Assembly (NCBI RefSeq): GCF_001884105.1
Contig: NZ_MACI01000095.1
Coordinates: 186,001-250,000 of the forward strand
Length of the DNA: 64,000 bases
DNA from: Bacillus luti
Lineage (GTDB): Bacteria > Bacillota > Bacilli > Bacillales > Bacillaceae_G
Direction of reading: 5' to 3'
The translations under genes were made by a program, and so were the position numbers. Position 1 is the stretch's first letter. Each line of letters opens with the position of its first letter. Below the pieces are notes generated by a model, which saw nothing but the letters and a program-made list of their open reading frames with translations, was not told where the DNA came from and ran no database searches. This document shows positions 9,183-19,334 of this stretch, in pieces.

Positions 9183-9245
9183 TTTCTAGGTTAAAATTAG
9201 AAAAGTTATTATTTTTTAATTTTTTAGAAAAATTACAGAAATTTA

Positions 9246-9273
9246 GCAGGAATACGCGTCATTCCTCGTGAAT
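9246..9273 (+). promoter_or_regulatory. Candidate sigma-H promoter of spoVS
   Basis: GCAGGAATA (9246-9254) fits the sigma-H -35 pattern RNAGGAWWW. A 12-bp spacer leads to CGTGAAT (9267-9273), a good -10 element except for its first base. spoVS is a known sigma-H target in B. subtilis. Confidence 0.6.
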
Positions 9274-9331
9274 ATAAGTTAAAGTGAAATAATTGCTAAT
9301 ACTTTTTATAGAAACGAGGAGGAAACGCGGA

Positions 9332-9592
9332 ATGGAAATATTAAAAGTTAAAGCAACGTCGGTCCCTAATTCTGTAGCTGGTGCACTTGCAGGTGTTATT
9401 CGCGAACGCGGAACAGCAGAAATTCAAGCCATTGGTGCAGGTGCATTGAACCAAGCGGTAAAGGCAGTAGCAATTGCAAGAGGATTTGTAGCGCCTAGTG
9501 GTTTGGACCTGATTTGTATCCCAGCGTTCACAGATATTATGATTGATGGGGAAGAGCGTACAGCAATAAAATTAATTGTAGAACCTCGTTAA
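9332..9592 (+). CDS. spoVS: Stage V sporulation protein S
   Basis: Alba-fold protein of 86 residues, the standard SpoVS length, required for normal septation and coat assembly timing in sporulation. The sequence MEILKVKATSVPNSVAGALA at the N-terminus and the Ala/Gly-rich core are characteristic. ATG 9332 is preferred over the in-frame ATG at 9293 because GAGGAGG lies just upstream of it. A sigma-H-like promoter precedes it and a perfect terminator follows. Confidence 0.96.
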   Translation: MEILKVKATSVPNSVAGALAGVIRERGTAEIQAIGAGALNQAVKAVAIARGFVAPSGLDLICIPAFTDIMIDGEERTAIKLIVEPR

Positions 9593-9597
9593 GTTTA

Positions 9598-9634
9598 AAC
9601 AACCTGTTTGCAGTATGCAAACAGGTTGTTTTTA
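9598..9634 (+). terminator. Terminator after spoVS
   Basis: Perfect 15-bp stem AACAACCTGTTTGCA / TGCAAACAGGTTGTT with a 3-base loop, then T residues. Confidence 0.92.
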
Positions 9635-9650
9635 TAATGGAGGAATGGAA

Positions 9651-10574
9651 ATGAAAATTTTTGATGCTCATTGTGATGTACTCTTTCAGTTATGGAGTGC
9701 ACAGGGGAAAAAGGATTTTAAAAACGATCCGCAATTACATATTACATTGGAACAATTAAAGAAAAGAAAAGGGAGTATACAATGTTTTGCTATATATGTG
9801 CCAGAAACGGTGCTATATGAAAAACGATTTGAAGTGGCATTACAAATGGTAGATATTTTTTATAATGAAATTTTATCATTACCGGGTGTGAAGTTTATTC
9901 AGACAAAAGATGATATTAACATGTTAAAACAGGACGAGATTGGAGCGCTGTTAACATTAGAAGGTTGCGAAGCCATTGGAAAGGATGCAATGAAATTACG
10001 GCTGTTTTATCGATTGGGAGTGCGTTCCTTTGGGCTGACATGGAACTATGCCAATTTATTAGCTGACGGTGCGCTAGAGACGCGTGGAGCGGGTTTAACA
10101 ACCTTTGGGAAACATATTGTACAAGAACTGAATATGTTACATTTATGGACCGACGTGTCTCACTTGAATGAAAGAAGCTTTTGGGATGTTATAGAAATTG
10201 CTAAAAACCCAATTGCATCTCATTCAAATTGCTATAAATTTTGTCAACATCCACGTAATTTAAATGATGAACAAATTAGAGCACTCATAAAGAAAAATAG
10301 CGTGATTGGCGTTACTTTTGTACCACAATTTTTAACGAGCGAAAGACAGGCAAATATAACAGATATAGTAAGACATATTGAATATATTTGTTCCTTAGGT
10401 GGAGAAAAGAATATAGGCTTTGGTTCAGACTTTGATGGGATTTTGGAGACGGTTGTAGATTTAACTGCATATAGAGAGTATGAAAATGTAGTTAATGAGC
10501 TTTACAAACACTATGATGCATCTATGGTCGAACGGTTTTTATACGATAATTTTGTTGAACATATCAGTTTTTGA
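9651..10574 (+). CDS. Membrane dipeptidase family (peptidase M19)
   Basis: Zinc-dependent dipeptidase of 307 residues related to renal dipeptidase. Metal-site motifs are visible: DAHCD near residue 4 (His-x-Asp), TLEGCEAIG near residue 101 (bridging Glu), and two His motifs, DVSHLNE and SHSNCYKF, near 166-190. The closing GFGSDFDG lies near 255. No signal peptide is seen, so it is likely cytosolic despite the family name. ATG 9651 is chosen because GGAGGA sits 7 bases upstream. The gene is a single unit between the spoVS terminator and the korA promoter. The natural substrate cannot be told from sequence. Confidence 0.88.
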   Translation: MKIFDAHCDVLFQLWSAQGKKDFKNDPQLHITLEQLKKRKGSIQCFAIYVPETVLYEKRFEVALQMVDIFYNEILSLPGVKFIQTKDDINMLKQDEIGALLTLEGCEAIGKDAMKLRLFYRLGVRSFGLTWNYANLLADGALETRGAGLTTFGKHIVQELNMLHLWTDVSHLNERSFWDVIEIAKNPIASHSNCYKFCQHPRNLNDEQIRALIKKNSVIGVTFVPQFLTSERQANITDIVRHIEYICSLGGEKNIGFGSDFDGILETVVDLTAYREYENVVNELYKHYDASMVERFLYDNFVEHISF

Positions 10575-10727
10575 GTTTTTGTTTTAAAAATTCAGAAAAA
10601 TTAAAATAAATTCATTTGATATTATTGATTTTTTTAAGACCTAATACTAGAATGAAAAACGAAATAGCTTTATACTAAAGATTCAGGGAAATCAGAAGAG
10701 GCATAATTTGCGTCCGTTGTAGTTTAT

Positions 10728-10756
10728 TTGCATAAAAAATGCTAAACTATTACTGT
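10728..10756 (+). promoter_or_regulatory. Candidate korAB promoter
   Basis: TTGCAT (10728-10733), a 17-bp spacer and TACTGT (10751-10756). The gap from 10575 contains no gene and is otherwise featureless. Confidence 0.4.
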
Positions 10757-10800
10757 AAAAAAATACACTACAATGAATGCAGCCAAAAGGGGTGTAGGAG

Positions 10801-12558
10801 ATGATTAGTCAACTTTCATGGAAAGTTGGAGGCCAACAAGGTGAAGGAATTGAAAGTACAGGAGAAATCTTCTGTATTGCATTAAACCGATTAGGATATT
10901 ACCTATACGGTTACCGCCACTTCTCATCACGTATTAAAGGCGGCCATACAAATAATAAAATTCGTGTAAGTACAACAGAAGTACGCGCGATCTCAGATGA
11001 TTTAGACATTTTAATTGCTTTTGATCAAGAAACAATTGATTTTAATTTCCATGAACTACGTCCGGGTGGGATTGTAGTTGCGGATGCGAAATTTAATCCA
11101 ACAATACCTGACAACACAGATGTGAATTTATATGTGATACCGTTTACAGACATTGCTTCAGAATTAGGCACATCATTAATGAAAAACATGGTTGCAGTTG
11201 GGGCGTCAAGTGCGGTATTAGGATTAGATGAAACAGCTTATTTAGATGTTGTTGAAGAGATCTTTGGTCGTAAAGGAGAGCAAGTCGTTCAAAAAAATAT
11301 GGACGCAATTAAACGTGGCTCTCAATATATGAAAGAATTGCTAGGTGAGAAAGTAAACATGATGCAGCTTGAAAAAGCTGATGGTCAGAAACGTATGTTT
11401 ATGATTGGAAACGATGCAATCGCATTTGGTGCGGTAGCTGGTGGTGCTCGTTTTATGTCAGCATATCCAATCACGCCTGCATCTGAAATTATGGAATACT
11501 TAATTAAAAAATTGCCGAAAGTTGGCGGAACAGTAATCCAAACTGAGGATGAAATCGCAGCTTGTACAATGGCAATCGGTGCAAACTATGCTGGTGTTCG
11601 TACATTAACAGCGTCTGCTGGTCCTGGTCTGTCTTTAATGATGGAAGCGATTGGTTTAGCGGGTATTACAGAAACACCATTAGTAATTGTTGATACACAA
11701 CGCGGTGGTCCAAGTACGGGATTACCAACGAAACAAGAGCAGTCTGATTTAATGGCGATGATTTACGGTACGCATGGTGAGATTCCAAAAATCGTAATGG
11801 CACCAAGTACAGTTGAAGAAGCTTTCTATGATATTGTAGAAGCGTTTAACTTAGCTGAAGAATATCAAGTTCCTGTTATCTTCTTAACAGATTTACAGCT
11901 TTCTTTAGGGAAACAAACTGTAGAACCACTTAAGTTAGATAAAGTGGAAATTCGCCGTGGTAAGCTTGATTTAGACATAGAAATACCAGAACGTGAGAAT
12001 AAAGCATACTTCAAGCGTTATGAAGTAACAGAAGATGGCGTTTCACCACGTGTTCTACCTGGTATGAAAAATGGTATTCACCATGTTACAGGTGTAGAAC
12101 ATGATGAAATGGGTAAACCTTCTGAATCCGCAATAAACCGTAAAGATCAAATGGACAAACGTTTCCGTAAAATGGATAACTTGAAGTTTAATACCCCTGT
12201 TTATAAAAATGTTAAGCATGACGAAGCAGACGTATTGCTTGTTGGATTTAATTCAACTCGTGGTGCGATCGAAGAGGCAATGGAGCGTTTAGAACAAGAG
12301 GGTATGAAAGTAAACCATGCTCATGTGCGTTTAATTCACCCGTTCCCTACAGCTGAAATCGATCCACTTGTGAAAAATGCGAAGCGCGTTGTAGTTGTAG
12401 AAAACAATGCAACAGGTCAGCTTGCTAACATTATGAAAATGAATCTTGGTAATGGTGAGAAAATTTCTAGTCTTTTAAAATATGATGGAAACCCATTCTT
12501 GCCAAAAGAGATTTACAACGAATGCAAAAAAGGGGTTGTACTAAATGGCAACATTTAA
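10801..12558 (+). CDS. korA: 2-oxoacid:acceptor oxidoreductase, alpha subunit (KorA type)
   Basis: Ferredoxin-dependent 2-oxoacid dehydrogenase subunit of 585 residues in which the gamma domain (about 1-190, with GGQQGEGIESTG) is fused to the alpha pyrimidine-binding domain (about 195-585, with SAYPITPASEIMEYL). With KorB it oxidises a 2-oxoacid, most likely 2-oxoglutarate or pyruvate, to an acyl-CoA and passes electrons to ferredoxin. Its stop overlaps the korB start by 14 nt, which implies translational coupling. ATG start after AGGGGTGTAGGAG. Substrate choice is inference. Confidence 0.92.
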   Translation: MISQLSWKVGGQQGEGIESTGEIFCIALNRLGYYLYGYRHFSSRIKGGHTNNKIRVSTTEVRAISDDLDILIAFDQETIDFNFHELRPGGIVVADAKFNPTIPDNTDVNLYVIPFTDIASELGTSLMKNMVAVGASSAVLGLDETAYLDVVEEIFGRKGEQVVQKNMDAIKRGSQYMKELLGEKVNMMQLEKADGQKRMFMIGNDAIAFGAVAGGARFMSAYPITPASEIMEYLIKKLPKVGGTVIQTEDEIAACTMAIGANYAGVRTLTASAGPGLSLMMEAIGLAGITETPLVIVDTQRGGPSTGLPTKQEQSDLMAMIYGTHGEIPKIVMAPSTVEEAFYDIVEAFNLAEEYQVPVIFLTDLQLSLGKQTVEPLKLDKVEIRRGKLDLDIEIPERENKAYFKRYEVTEDGVSPRVLPGMKNGIHHVTGVEHDEMGKPSESAINRKDQMDKRFRKMDNLKFNTPVYKNVKHDEADVLLVGFNSTRGAIEEAMERLEQEGMKVNHAHVRLIHPFPTAEIDPLVKNAKRVVVVENNATGQLANIMKMNLGNGEKISSLLKYDGNPFLPKEIYNECKKGVVLNGNI

Positions 12559-13411
12559 GGACTTTCGTAACAGTGTAAAACCAAATTGGTGCCCAGGTTG
12601 CGGAGACTTCTCGGTGCAAGCTGCAATTCAACGTGCGGCAGCTAACGTTGGCTTAAACCCAGATGAACTTGCTGTTATTTCTGGTATCGGCTGTTCAGGT
12701 CGTATTTCAGGTTATATTAATTCATATGGTTTGCATAGTATTCATGGTCGTGCCCTTCCAATTGCACAAGGTGTGAAAATGGCAAATCGTGATTTAACAG
12801 TTATCGCATCAGGTGGTGACGGTGATGGATTTGCAATCGGTATGGGACATACAATCCATTCTATTCGTCGTAATATCGACATTACGTACATCGTAATGGA
12901 TAACCAAATTTACGGATTAACAAAAGGTCAAACTTCACCACGTAGTGAAGCTGGATTTAAAACGAAAAGTACACCACAAGGTTCAATTGAACCGTCACTA
13001 AATGTTATGGAAATGGCTTTAACGGCTGGTGCAACATTTGTGGCGCAAAGTTTTTCAAGTGATTTAAAAGAATTAACACAAATTATTGAAGCTGGTATTA
13101 ACCATAAAGGATTTTCATTAATTAACGTATTCAGCCCATGTGTTACTTACAATAAAGTAAATACTTACGATTGGTTTAAAGAAAATTTAACAAAACTAAG
13201 TACAGTAGAGGGATATGATCCGTCTAATCGCATGATGGCAATGCAAACGTTAATGGAAAATAACGGATTAGTAACAGGTTTAATTTATCAAAATACAGCG
13301 CAACCTTCATACCAAGAACTTGTAAAAGGCTATAGTGAAGAGCCTTTAGTGAAATCTGATTTAAATATGGATCAGAAAATGTTTGATGAACTTGTTGCTG
13401 AATTTATGTAA
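12545..13411 (+). CDS. korB: 2-oxoacid:acceptor oxidoreductase, beta subunit (KorB type)
   Basis: Thiamine-diphosphate-binding subunit of 288 residues. PNWCPGCGDF near residue 13 is the family's N-terminal Cys motif. The TPP signature starts with SGGDGDGFAIG (about residue 98) and continues to IVMDNQIYGLTKGQTSPRS. It pairs with the upstream alpha-gamma fusion. A clear terminator closes the two-gene operon. Confidence 0.93.
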   Translation: MATFKDFRNSVKPNWCPGCGDFSVQAAIQRAAANVGLNPDELAVISGIGCSGRISGYINSYGLHSIHGRALPIAQGVKMANRDLTVIASGGDGDGFAIGMGHTIHSIRRNIDITYIVMDNQIYGLTKGQTSPRSEAGFKTKSTPQGSIEPSLNVMEMALTAGATFVAQSFSSDLKELTQIIEAGINHKGFSLINVFSPCVTYNKVNTYDWFKENLTKLSTVEGYDPSNRMMAMQTLMENNGLVTGLIYQNTAQPSYQELVKGYSEEPLVKSDLNMDQKMFDELVAEFM

Positions 13412-13839
13412 TGTAAGAAGAGCAGGTTGCCATTTGGCAACCTTTTTTAATGAGGAAAAATATAAGGTAGTTATATTTACTTAGAAAATTCAGAATGGTA
13501 AAATAATATATAAATCGTTGTATGAAAATTGCATGTTCATTAACTAGGAAATGTAATAATAGGATAAGCCTTCTTCTTTGTAAAAATTGGCGAAACGCTT
13601 CATACTATGGTAATGTTTATAGGGATAAAGCAATATGCTTTTGGGTAGGACAAAAGAAATACAAAAAGGGAATGTCTATTTGTGTGGGGAAGACTTCATT
13701 CTTACGGATGATTAGATTGATTACTCAAGTTTCAAAGGACAAGTTATCTCTCAAGCTATCTAACCATTTTTGAGGTGGGTCTAGGCGCATTAAAATGGAC
13801 TATAGAGTGTGTATAGTTAAGGGTGAAAGGAGATTACCG
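13412..13839 (+). other. korB-miaB gap, no confident gene
   Basis: About 430 bp. It begins with the korB terminator and ends with the miaB ribosome binding site. A frame from 13635 to 13763, interrupted by one TAG at 13713, reads like a protein remnant (KGNVYLCGEDFILTDD, stop, IDYSSFKGQVISQAI). An 83-codon frame at 13522-13773 has no ribosome binding site. I do not recognise either. Confidence 0.4.
13425..13448 (+). terminator. Terminator after korB
   Basis: Stem GGTTGCC / GGCAACC with a 4-base loop, followed by six T. Confidence 0.88.
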
Positions 13840-15369
13840 ATGAACGAGCAACAACGATTAGCAAGTCAACAAGCAAATTCCTCTACGAAAAAAGAAGAGA
13901 AAGATTATAGCGAATACTTTGAAAATGTATACCAACCACCATCCTTAAAAGATGCGAAAAAGCGAGGGAAAGAAGAAGTTAAAATTGAACGGGATTTTGG
14001 CTTACCTGAAGAGTTTCGCAATTTTGGTACAGGGAGAAAGTTCTATATTCGTACATATGGTTGTCAAATGAATGAGCATGATACTGAAGTAATGGCTGGT
14101 ATTTTCACTGCACTTGGATATGAGCCAACCTTTTCAACTGAGGATGCAGATGTAGTATTATTAAATACTTGTGCCATTCGTGAAAATGCTGAAAATAAAG
14201 TGTTCGGTGAACTAGGTCATTTAAAATCACTAAAACGAAGAAATCCGGACCTTTTAATTGGTGTATGTGGTTGTATGTCTCAAGAGGAATCTGTTGTAAA
14301 TAAAATTATGCAAAAAAATCAGCATGTAGATATGGTGTTTGGAACGCATAATATTCATAGATTACCGTACATTCTAAAAGATGCAATGTTCTCGAAGGAA
14401 ACGGTAGTTGAAGTTTGGTCAAAAGAAGGGGACGTAATTGAAAACCTTCCGAAAGTACGCCGTGGTGATATTAAAGCTTGGGTAAATATTATGTATGGCT
14501 GTGATAAGTTCTGTACATATTGTATCGTACCGTATACACGTGGAAAAGAGCGAAGCAGGCGTCCAGAAGACATTATCCAAGAAATTCGTCATTTAGCTGC
14601 GAATGGTTATAAAGAAATTACGTTACTTGGACAGAACGTAAATGCATATGGTAAAGACTTTGAAGATATAGAATACGGTCTAGGCGATTTAATGGACGAA
14701 CTCCGTAAAGTTGATATAGCTCGTATTCGTTTTACAACGAGCCATCCACGCGATTTCGATGATCACTTAATTGAAGTGCTTGGAAAAGGTGGAAACTTAG
14801 TAGAACATATTCACTTACCGGTTCAATCTGGAAGTACAGATATGTTAAAAATTATGGCGCGTAAATATTCACGTGAGCATTATTTAGAGCTTGTAAGAAA
14901 AATTAAAGAAGCAATTCCAAATGCGGTATTAACAACTGATATTATCGTCGGTTTCCCAAATGAAACTGATGAGCAATTTGAAGAAACGATGTCGCTATAT
15001 CGTGAAGTAGGATTTGATACTGCCTTTACCTTTATTTATTCACCGCGCGAAGGTACACCAGCTGCGAAAATGAAAGATAACGTACCGATGGAAGTGAAGA
15101 AAGAACGTCTTCAACGCTTAAATGCATTAGTAAATAAATTGGCAATTGAAAAGAACAATCGTTATAAAGGGCAAATTGTAGAAGTGTTAGTTGATGGGGA
15201 AAGTAAAAATAACGCGGAAGTACTTGCAGGTTATACTCGTACTAATAAACTTGTAAACTTCGTCGCTTCAAAATCTTTAATTGGTCAGCTTGTGAAAGTA
15301 AAAGTAACGGATGCAAAAACTTGGTCTCTTAACGGAGAATTAGTTGAAGAGCCGATTGAGGTGGAATAA
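13840..15369 (+). CDS. miaB: tRNA-2-methylthio-N6-dimethylallyladenosine synthase
   Basis: Radical-SAM methylthiotransferase of 509 residues that adds a methylthio group to i6A37 in tRNAs reading codons that start with U. The N-terminal UPF0004 domain carries the three auxiliary-cluster Cys ([27 protein letters not shown]). The radical-SAM motif CxxxCxxC is present in [12 protein letters not shown] near residue 220. A C-terminal TRAM domain follows. ATG 13840 has AAAGGAGATTACCG before it and gives the family length; the in-frame ATG at 13795 has no such site. It is 3 bp from ricA. Confidence 0.96.
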   Translation: MNEQQRLASQQANSSTKKEEKDYSEYFENVYQPPSLKDAKKRGKEEVKIERDFGLPEEFRNFGTGRKFYIRTYGCQMNEHDTEVMAGIFTALGYEPTFSTEDADVVLLNTCAIRENAENKVFGELGHLKSLKRRNPDLLIGVCGCMSQEESVVNKIMQKNQHVDMVFGTHNIHRLPYILKDAMFSKETVVEVWSKEGDVIENLPKVRRGDIKAWVNIMYGCDKFCTYCIVPYTRGKERSRRPEDIIQEIRHLAANGYKEITLLGQNVNAYGKDFEDIEYGLGDLMDELRKVDIARIRFTTSHPRDFDDHLIEVLGKGGNLVEHIHLPVQSGSTDMLKIMARKYSREHYLELVRKIKEAIPNAVLTTDIIVGFPNETDEQFEETMSLYREVGFDTAFTFIYSPREGTPAAKMKDNVPMEVKKERLQRLNALVNKLAIEKNNRYKGQIVEVLVDGESKNNAEVLAGYTRTNKLVNFVASKSLIGQLVKVKVTDAKTWSLNGELVEEPIEVE

Positions 15370-15372
15370 TAG

Positions 15373-15804
15373 ATGAAAGTATATTCGAAAGATGAAATTG
15401 TTGAGCAAGCGAAAGAATTAGCAAAAATGATTTCTGAAACAGAAGAAGTTGATTTCTTTAAGAAAGCAGAGGCGCAAATTCATAAAAATGAAAATGTAAA
15501 GCGTGCAATTGATGAAATTAAAGCACTGCAAAAACAAGCAGTAAACTTGCAACATTACGGGAAATGGGAAGCTTTGAAAAAAGTAGAAGCTGAAATTGAT
15601 GCCCTGCAAGATAAGTTAGATAGTATCCCAGTCGTACAAGAATTTAAATCTTCACAAACATACGTAAATGACTTACTACAGCTAGTTGCAAGTACGATTT
15701 CTAACAACGTAACAGATGAAATATTAATTTCAACTAATGGCGATGTATTGAAGGGTGAAACGGGCGCAGCGGTAGAAAGTAAAAAAGGAAATTGTGGTTG
15801 TTAA
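15373..15804 (+). CDS. ricA: RicA (YmcA), Y-complex subunit / RNase Y specificity factor
   Basis: Helical protein of 143 residues of the YlbF/YmcA family. With YlbF and YaaT it forms a complex that carries Fe-S clusters, stimulates Spo0A phosphorylation and directs RNase Y processing in B. subtilis. The C-terminal KGNCGC supplies the family's conserved Cys. It starts 3 bp after miaB and is clearly in its operon; rny lies in the same conserved neighbourhood. Confidence 0.92.
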   Translation: MKVYSKDEIVEQAKELAKMISETEEVDFFKKAEAQIHKNENVKRAIDEIKALQKQAVNLQHYGKWEALKKVEAEIDALQDKLDSIPVVQEFKSSQTYVNDLLQLVASTISNNVTDEILISTNGDVLKGETGAAVESKKGNCGC

Positions 15805-15833
15805 AGAGATGTCGAATTGACATCTCTTTTTTT
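15805..15833 (+). terminator. Terminator after ricA
   Basis: Stem AGAGATGTC / GACATCTCT with a 5-base loop, followed by seven T-rich bases. Confidence 0.9.
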
Positions 15834-15929
15834 AGTGGATTAAACGTAAGTTCTTCTCGAAAAAAGAATGACACATTCCGCTATTGTCACGCATATGATT
15901 AAGTGAATAGTGATTGAGGAGGGTTACGA

Positions 15930-16472
15930 ATGTCCGAATTTAGAGAGATTATTACAAAAGCAGTGGTTGGAAAAGGACGTAAGTATACAAAGTCAACGCA
16001 TACATGTGAATCGAATAATGAGCCAACAAGTATTTTAGGGTGCTGGGTAATTAACCACTCGTATGAAGCAAGAAAGAACGGAAAGCATGTGGAAATTGAA
16101 GGTTTCTATGATGTGAACACTTGGTATTCATTTGATGGCAATACAAAGACAGAAGTTGTAACAGAACGTGTGAACTACACGGATGAAGTAAGCATTGGCT
16201 ATCGTGATAAAAACTTTTCTGGTGATGATTTAGAAATTATCGCTCGTGTTATTCAGCCGCCAAATTGTTTAGAAGCTCTTGTGTCACCAAACGGTAATAA
16301 AATTGTTGTAACTGTAGAACGTGAATTTGTAACAGAAGTAGTTGGCGAAACGAAAATTTGTGTAAGTGTAAATCCTGAAGGTTGTGTAGAATCAGACGAA
16401 GATTTCCAAATCGATGATGATGAGTTTGAAGAGTTAGACCCGAACTTTATCGTTGATGCAGAAGAAGAGTAA
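15930..16472 (+). CDS. cotE: Spore coat morphogenetic protein CotE
   Basis: Outer-coat and exosporium morphogenetic protein of 180 residues. It is recognised by its conserved body (from [20 protein letters not shown] on) and its very acidic C-terminal tail ([15 protein letters not shown]). It localises around the forespore and recruits outer-coat proteins. Expected control is by mother-cell sigma factors; I could not assign a convincing sigma-E or sigma-K promoter. ATG start with GAGGAGGGT upstream. Confidence 0.96.
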   Translation: MSEFREIITKAVVGKGRKYTKSTHTCESNNEPTSILGCWVINHSYEARKNGKHVEIEGFYDVNTWYSFDGNTKTEVVTERVNYTDEVSIGYRDKNFSGDDLEIIARVIQPPNCLEALVSPNGNKIVVTVEREFVTEVVGETKICVSVNPEGCVESDEDFQIDDDEFEELDPNFIVDAEEE

Positions 16473-16475
16473 TAG

Positions 16476-16506
16476 AAAGCTAGGGAGAAGTTCTTCCTAG
16501 CTTTTT
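16476..16506 (+). terminator. Terminator after cotE
   Basis: Stem AAAGCTAGG / CCTAGCTTT with further pairing inside, then TT. Confidence 0.85.
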
Positions 16507-16552
16507 ACTTTACATAAGTGGTGCTTGAATGAACATGATTCCTTATGAAATG

Positions 16553-16561
16553 TGCTATAAT
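16553..16561 (+). promoter_or_regulatory. Extended -10 promoter of mutSL
   Basis: TGCTATAAT is a perfect extended -10 element (TG-N-TATAAT). No good -35 was seen at the usual distance. Confidence 0.5.
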
Positions 16562-16653
16562 GAAGAAAGACTCCTGAAATAGGAGATAAGAGTGTCCGTG
16601 AAATGTGACATATATGAAAATAGATTATTATGTAAGAATTATGGAGGAAAAGT

Positions 16654-19326
16654 ATGACGCAATATACGCCTATGATACAGCAATATTTAAAGGTTAAGGC
16701 AGACTATCAAGATGCCTTTTTATTTTTCCGCTTAGGTGATTTTTATGAAATGTTCTTTGAAGATGCGGTTAAAGCAGCTCATGAACTTGAAATTACATTA
16801 ACGAGCCGAGATGGTGGCAGTAGTGATCGTATACCGATGTGCGGTGTACCGCATCATGCAGCTAAAAATTATATTGAACAACTTGTTGAAAAAGGATATA
16901 AAGTAGCTGTTTGTGAGCAAGTGGAAGATCCAAAAACAGCTAAAGGTGTAGTGCGCCGTGAAGTAGTACAACTAATTACGCCAGGAACGATGATGGAAGG
17001 GCGTACGATTGATGAGAAAGAAAATAACTTCCTAGCAGCATTAACACATTTTGAAGATGGATCGTATGCTTTAGCTTGTAATGATTTAACGACTGGACAA
17101 AATACAGTAACGTTGTTAACAGGTTCAGTAGAAGATATTTTATTAGAAGTGTATGCAACTGGTTCGAAAGAAATTGTTGTAGATTCTTCCTTTTCTAAAG
17201 ATGAACTAAAAAAGTTAACTGAAACATTAAAAATGACGATTTCGTATGAAGATGCAACAACTATTCCGGAAGGATTAGAACATCTTGTGAAAAATGTTTC
17301 ACAAGCAAAGTTAATTAAAGCAATTGGACGCTTATTTAACTATGTAATAAGAACACAAAAACGTTCGTTAGATCACTTGCAACCAGTAGAAATTTATTAT
17401 ACGAATCAATTTATGAAAATTGATGTGCATTCAAAGCGAAATTTAGAGCTGACAGAAACACTTCGAACGAAAGAAAAAACAGGATCATTATTATGGCTAT
17501 TAGATAAAACAAAAACAGCTATGGGTGGTCGTATGTTAAAACAGTGGATGGAACGTCCACTTATTCAGAAAGAAAAAGTTGAAGAGCGTTTAGAAATGGT
17601 TGAGACATTTGTAAATGATTACTTCTTACGTGAAGATTTAAAAGAAAAACTAAAAGAAGTATATGATTTAGAACGTTTAGCAGGGAAAGTTGCATTTGGT
17701 AATGTGAATGCACGGGACTTATTACAGTTAAGACGATCTTTACTTCAAGTACCAGCTATTTTAGAAGCGATTAGTTTGTTAGATAATGCTTATGCAGCAA
17801 GGTTAATTCAAGGAGCGGATCCATGTGAGAGCTTAACTGAATTACTAGGAAGAAGTATTCAAGAAAACCCACCGCTTTCTATTAAAGATGGAGATATTAT
17901 TAAAGACGGTTATAATGACAAGCTTGATCAATATCGTTACGTTAGTAAAAACGGAAAAACGTGGATCGCTGAGCTTGAAAAACGAGAGCGTGATATTACA
18001 GGAGTTAAATCGTTAAAAATCGGGTACAACCGTATTTTCGGCTACTACATTGAAGTGACGAAGGCGAATCTTGCAGCACTTCCAGAAGGCCGCTACGAAC
18101 GCAAACAAACGCTTGCTAATGCGGAACGTTTCATTACAGATGAACTGAAAGAAAAAGAAACGTTAATCTTAGAAGCAGAAGAAAAAATTGTACAACTAGA
18201 ATACGATTTATTTACAGCGCTTCGTGAAGAAGTAAAAGTCTTCATTCCGAAATTACAGCATTTAGCGAAAGTAATTAGTGAATTAGATGTACTGCAAAGT
18301 TTTGCGACAGTTAGTGAAGAAGAACAGTTTGTAAAACCTGTACTAACAACGAAGCGTGAAATCTTTATTAAAGATGGTCGTCATCCTGTCGTTGAAAAAG
18401 TATTGAACGGGAAATTGTATGTACCGAATGATTGTATTATGCCAGAGAAGATGGATGTCTTTTTAATTACAGGACCGAACATGTCTGGTAAAAGTACGTA
18501 TATGAGACAATTAGCACTTGTAACGGTTATGTCGCAAATCGGTTGTTTCGTACCAGCAACAGAAGCAGTATTACCTGTATTTGATCAAATCTTTACGAGA
18601 ATTGGTGCAGCGGATGATTTAATATCAGGACAAAGTACATTTATGGTCGAAATGTTAGAAGCAAAAAATGCAATTGCAAATGCATCAGAAAGAAGTTTAA
18701 TTTTATTCGATGAAATTGGACGCGGTACATCTACGTATGATGGTATGGCACTTGCACAAGCAATCATTGAACATATTCATGACCAAATTGGTGCGAAAAC
18801 GTTATTCTCTACGCATTATCATGAATTGACGGTGCTAGAAGAAAGTCTAGATCAACTGAAGAATGTACACGTTTCAGCAATTGAGGAGAACGGAAAAGTA
18901 GTATTCCTTCATAAAATTCAAGATGGAGCAGCTGATAAAAGTTACGGAATTCATGTTGCACAACTTGCGGAGCTTCCAGATAGTTTAATCGCTCGTGCGA
19001 AAGAAGTGTTAGCACAACTAGAAGGACAGGAAGAAATTATTATTCCAAAGCGTGTAGAAGTGACAGTACAAGAAGTTGCTCCAGAACCTGTAGTTGTAAA
19101 AGAAGAGCCAGTAGAAGTACAAAGGGCGAAAGTAGAGACTGAAGAAGAATCACAATTATCATTCTTTGGTGGAGAACAGTCTTCGAAAAAACAAGACAAG
19201 CCAGTTCTAGATGCAAAAGAAACGGCAGTACTTGCACAAATTAAAAAAATTGATTTACTTGATATGACACCTTTAGAAGCGATGAACGAACTGTATCGCT
19301 TACAGAAAAAGTTAAAGAAAGGATGA
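16654..19326 (+). CDS. mutS: DNA mismatch repair protein MutS
   Basis: Mismatch-recognition ATPase of 890 residues. The N-terminal mismatch-binding motif is present ([11 protein letters not shown] near residue 24, Phe-x-Glu-like). Connector, lever and clamp regions follow. The ABC-type ATPase has Walker [12 protein letters not shown] near 608 and [15 protein letters not shown] near 685. The C-terminal tail after about 800 is charged and variable. mutL starts 8 bp downstream, so the two form an operon. ATG with ATGGAGGAAAAGT upstream. Confidence 0.98.
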   Translation: MTQYTPMIQQYLKVKADYQDAFLFFRLGDFYEMFFEDAVKAAHELEITLTSRDGGSSDRIPMCGVPHHAAKNYIEQLVEKGYKVAVCEQVEDPKTAKGVVRREVVQLITPGTMMEGRTIDEKENNFLAALTHFEDGSYALACNDLTTGQNTVTLLTGSVEDILLEVYATGSKEIVVDSSFSKDELKKLTETLKMTISYEDATTIPEGLEHLVKNVSQAKLIKAIGRLFNYVIRTQKRSLDHLQPVEIYYTNQFMKIDVHSKRNLELTETLRTKEKTGSLLWLLDKTKTAMGGRMLKQWMERPLIQKEKVEERLEMVETFVNDYFLREDLKEKLKEVYDLERLAGKVAFGNVNARDLLQLRRSLLQVPAILEAISLLDNAYAARLIQGADPCESLTELLGRSIQENPPLSIKDGDIIKDGYNDKLDQYRYVSKNGKTWIAELEKRERDITGVKSLKIGYNRIFGYYIEVTKANLAALPEGRYERKQTLANAERFITDELKEKETLILEAEEKIVQLEYDLFTALREEVKVFIPKLQHLAKVISELDVLQSFATVSEEEQFVKPVLTTKREIFIKDGRHPVVEKVLNGKLYVPNDCIMPEKMDVFLITGPNMSGKSTYMRQLALVTVMSQIGCFVPATEAVLPVFDQIFTRIGAADDLISGQSTFMVEMLEAKNAIANASERSLILFDEIGRGTSTYDGMALAQAIIEHIHDQIGAKTLFSTHYHELTVLEESLDQLKNVHVSAIEENGKVVFLHKIQDGAADKSYGIHVAQLAELPDSLIARAKEVLAQLEGQEEIIIPKRVEVTVQEVAPEPVVVKEEPVEVQRAKVETEEESQLSFFGGEQSSKKQDKPVLDAKETAVLAQIKKIDLLDMTPLEAMNELYRLQKKLKKG

Positions 19327-19334
19327 GTAAGTAG

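Noticed and set aside
13522-13773. An 83-codon open frame between korB and miaB
   Set aside because: No ribosome binding site, Cys/Lys-rich composition unlike neighbouring proteins, and no recognised family.
15880-15915. A sigma-E or sigma-K promoter for cotE
   Set aside because: CATATGAT near 15892 is only a loose -10 match and no convincing -35 lies at the right distance.
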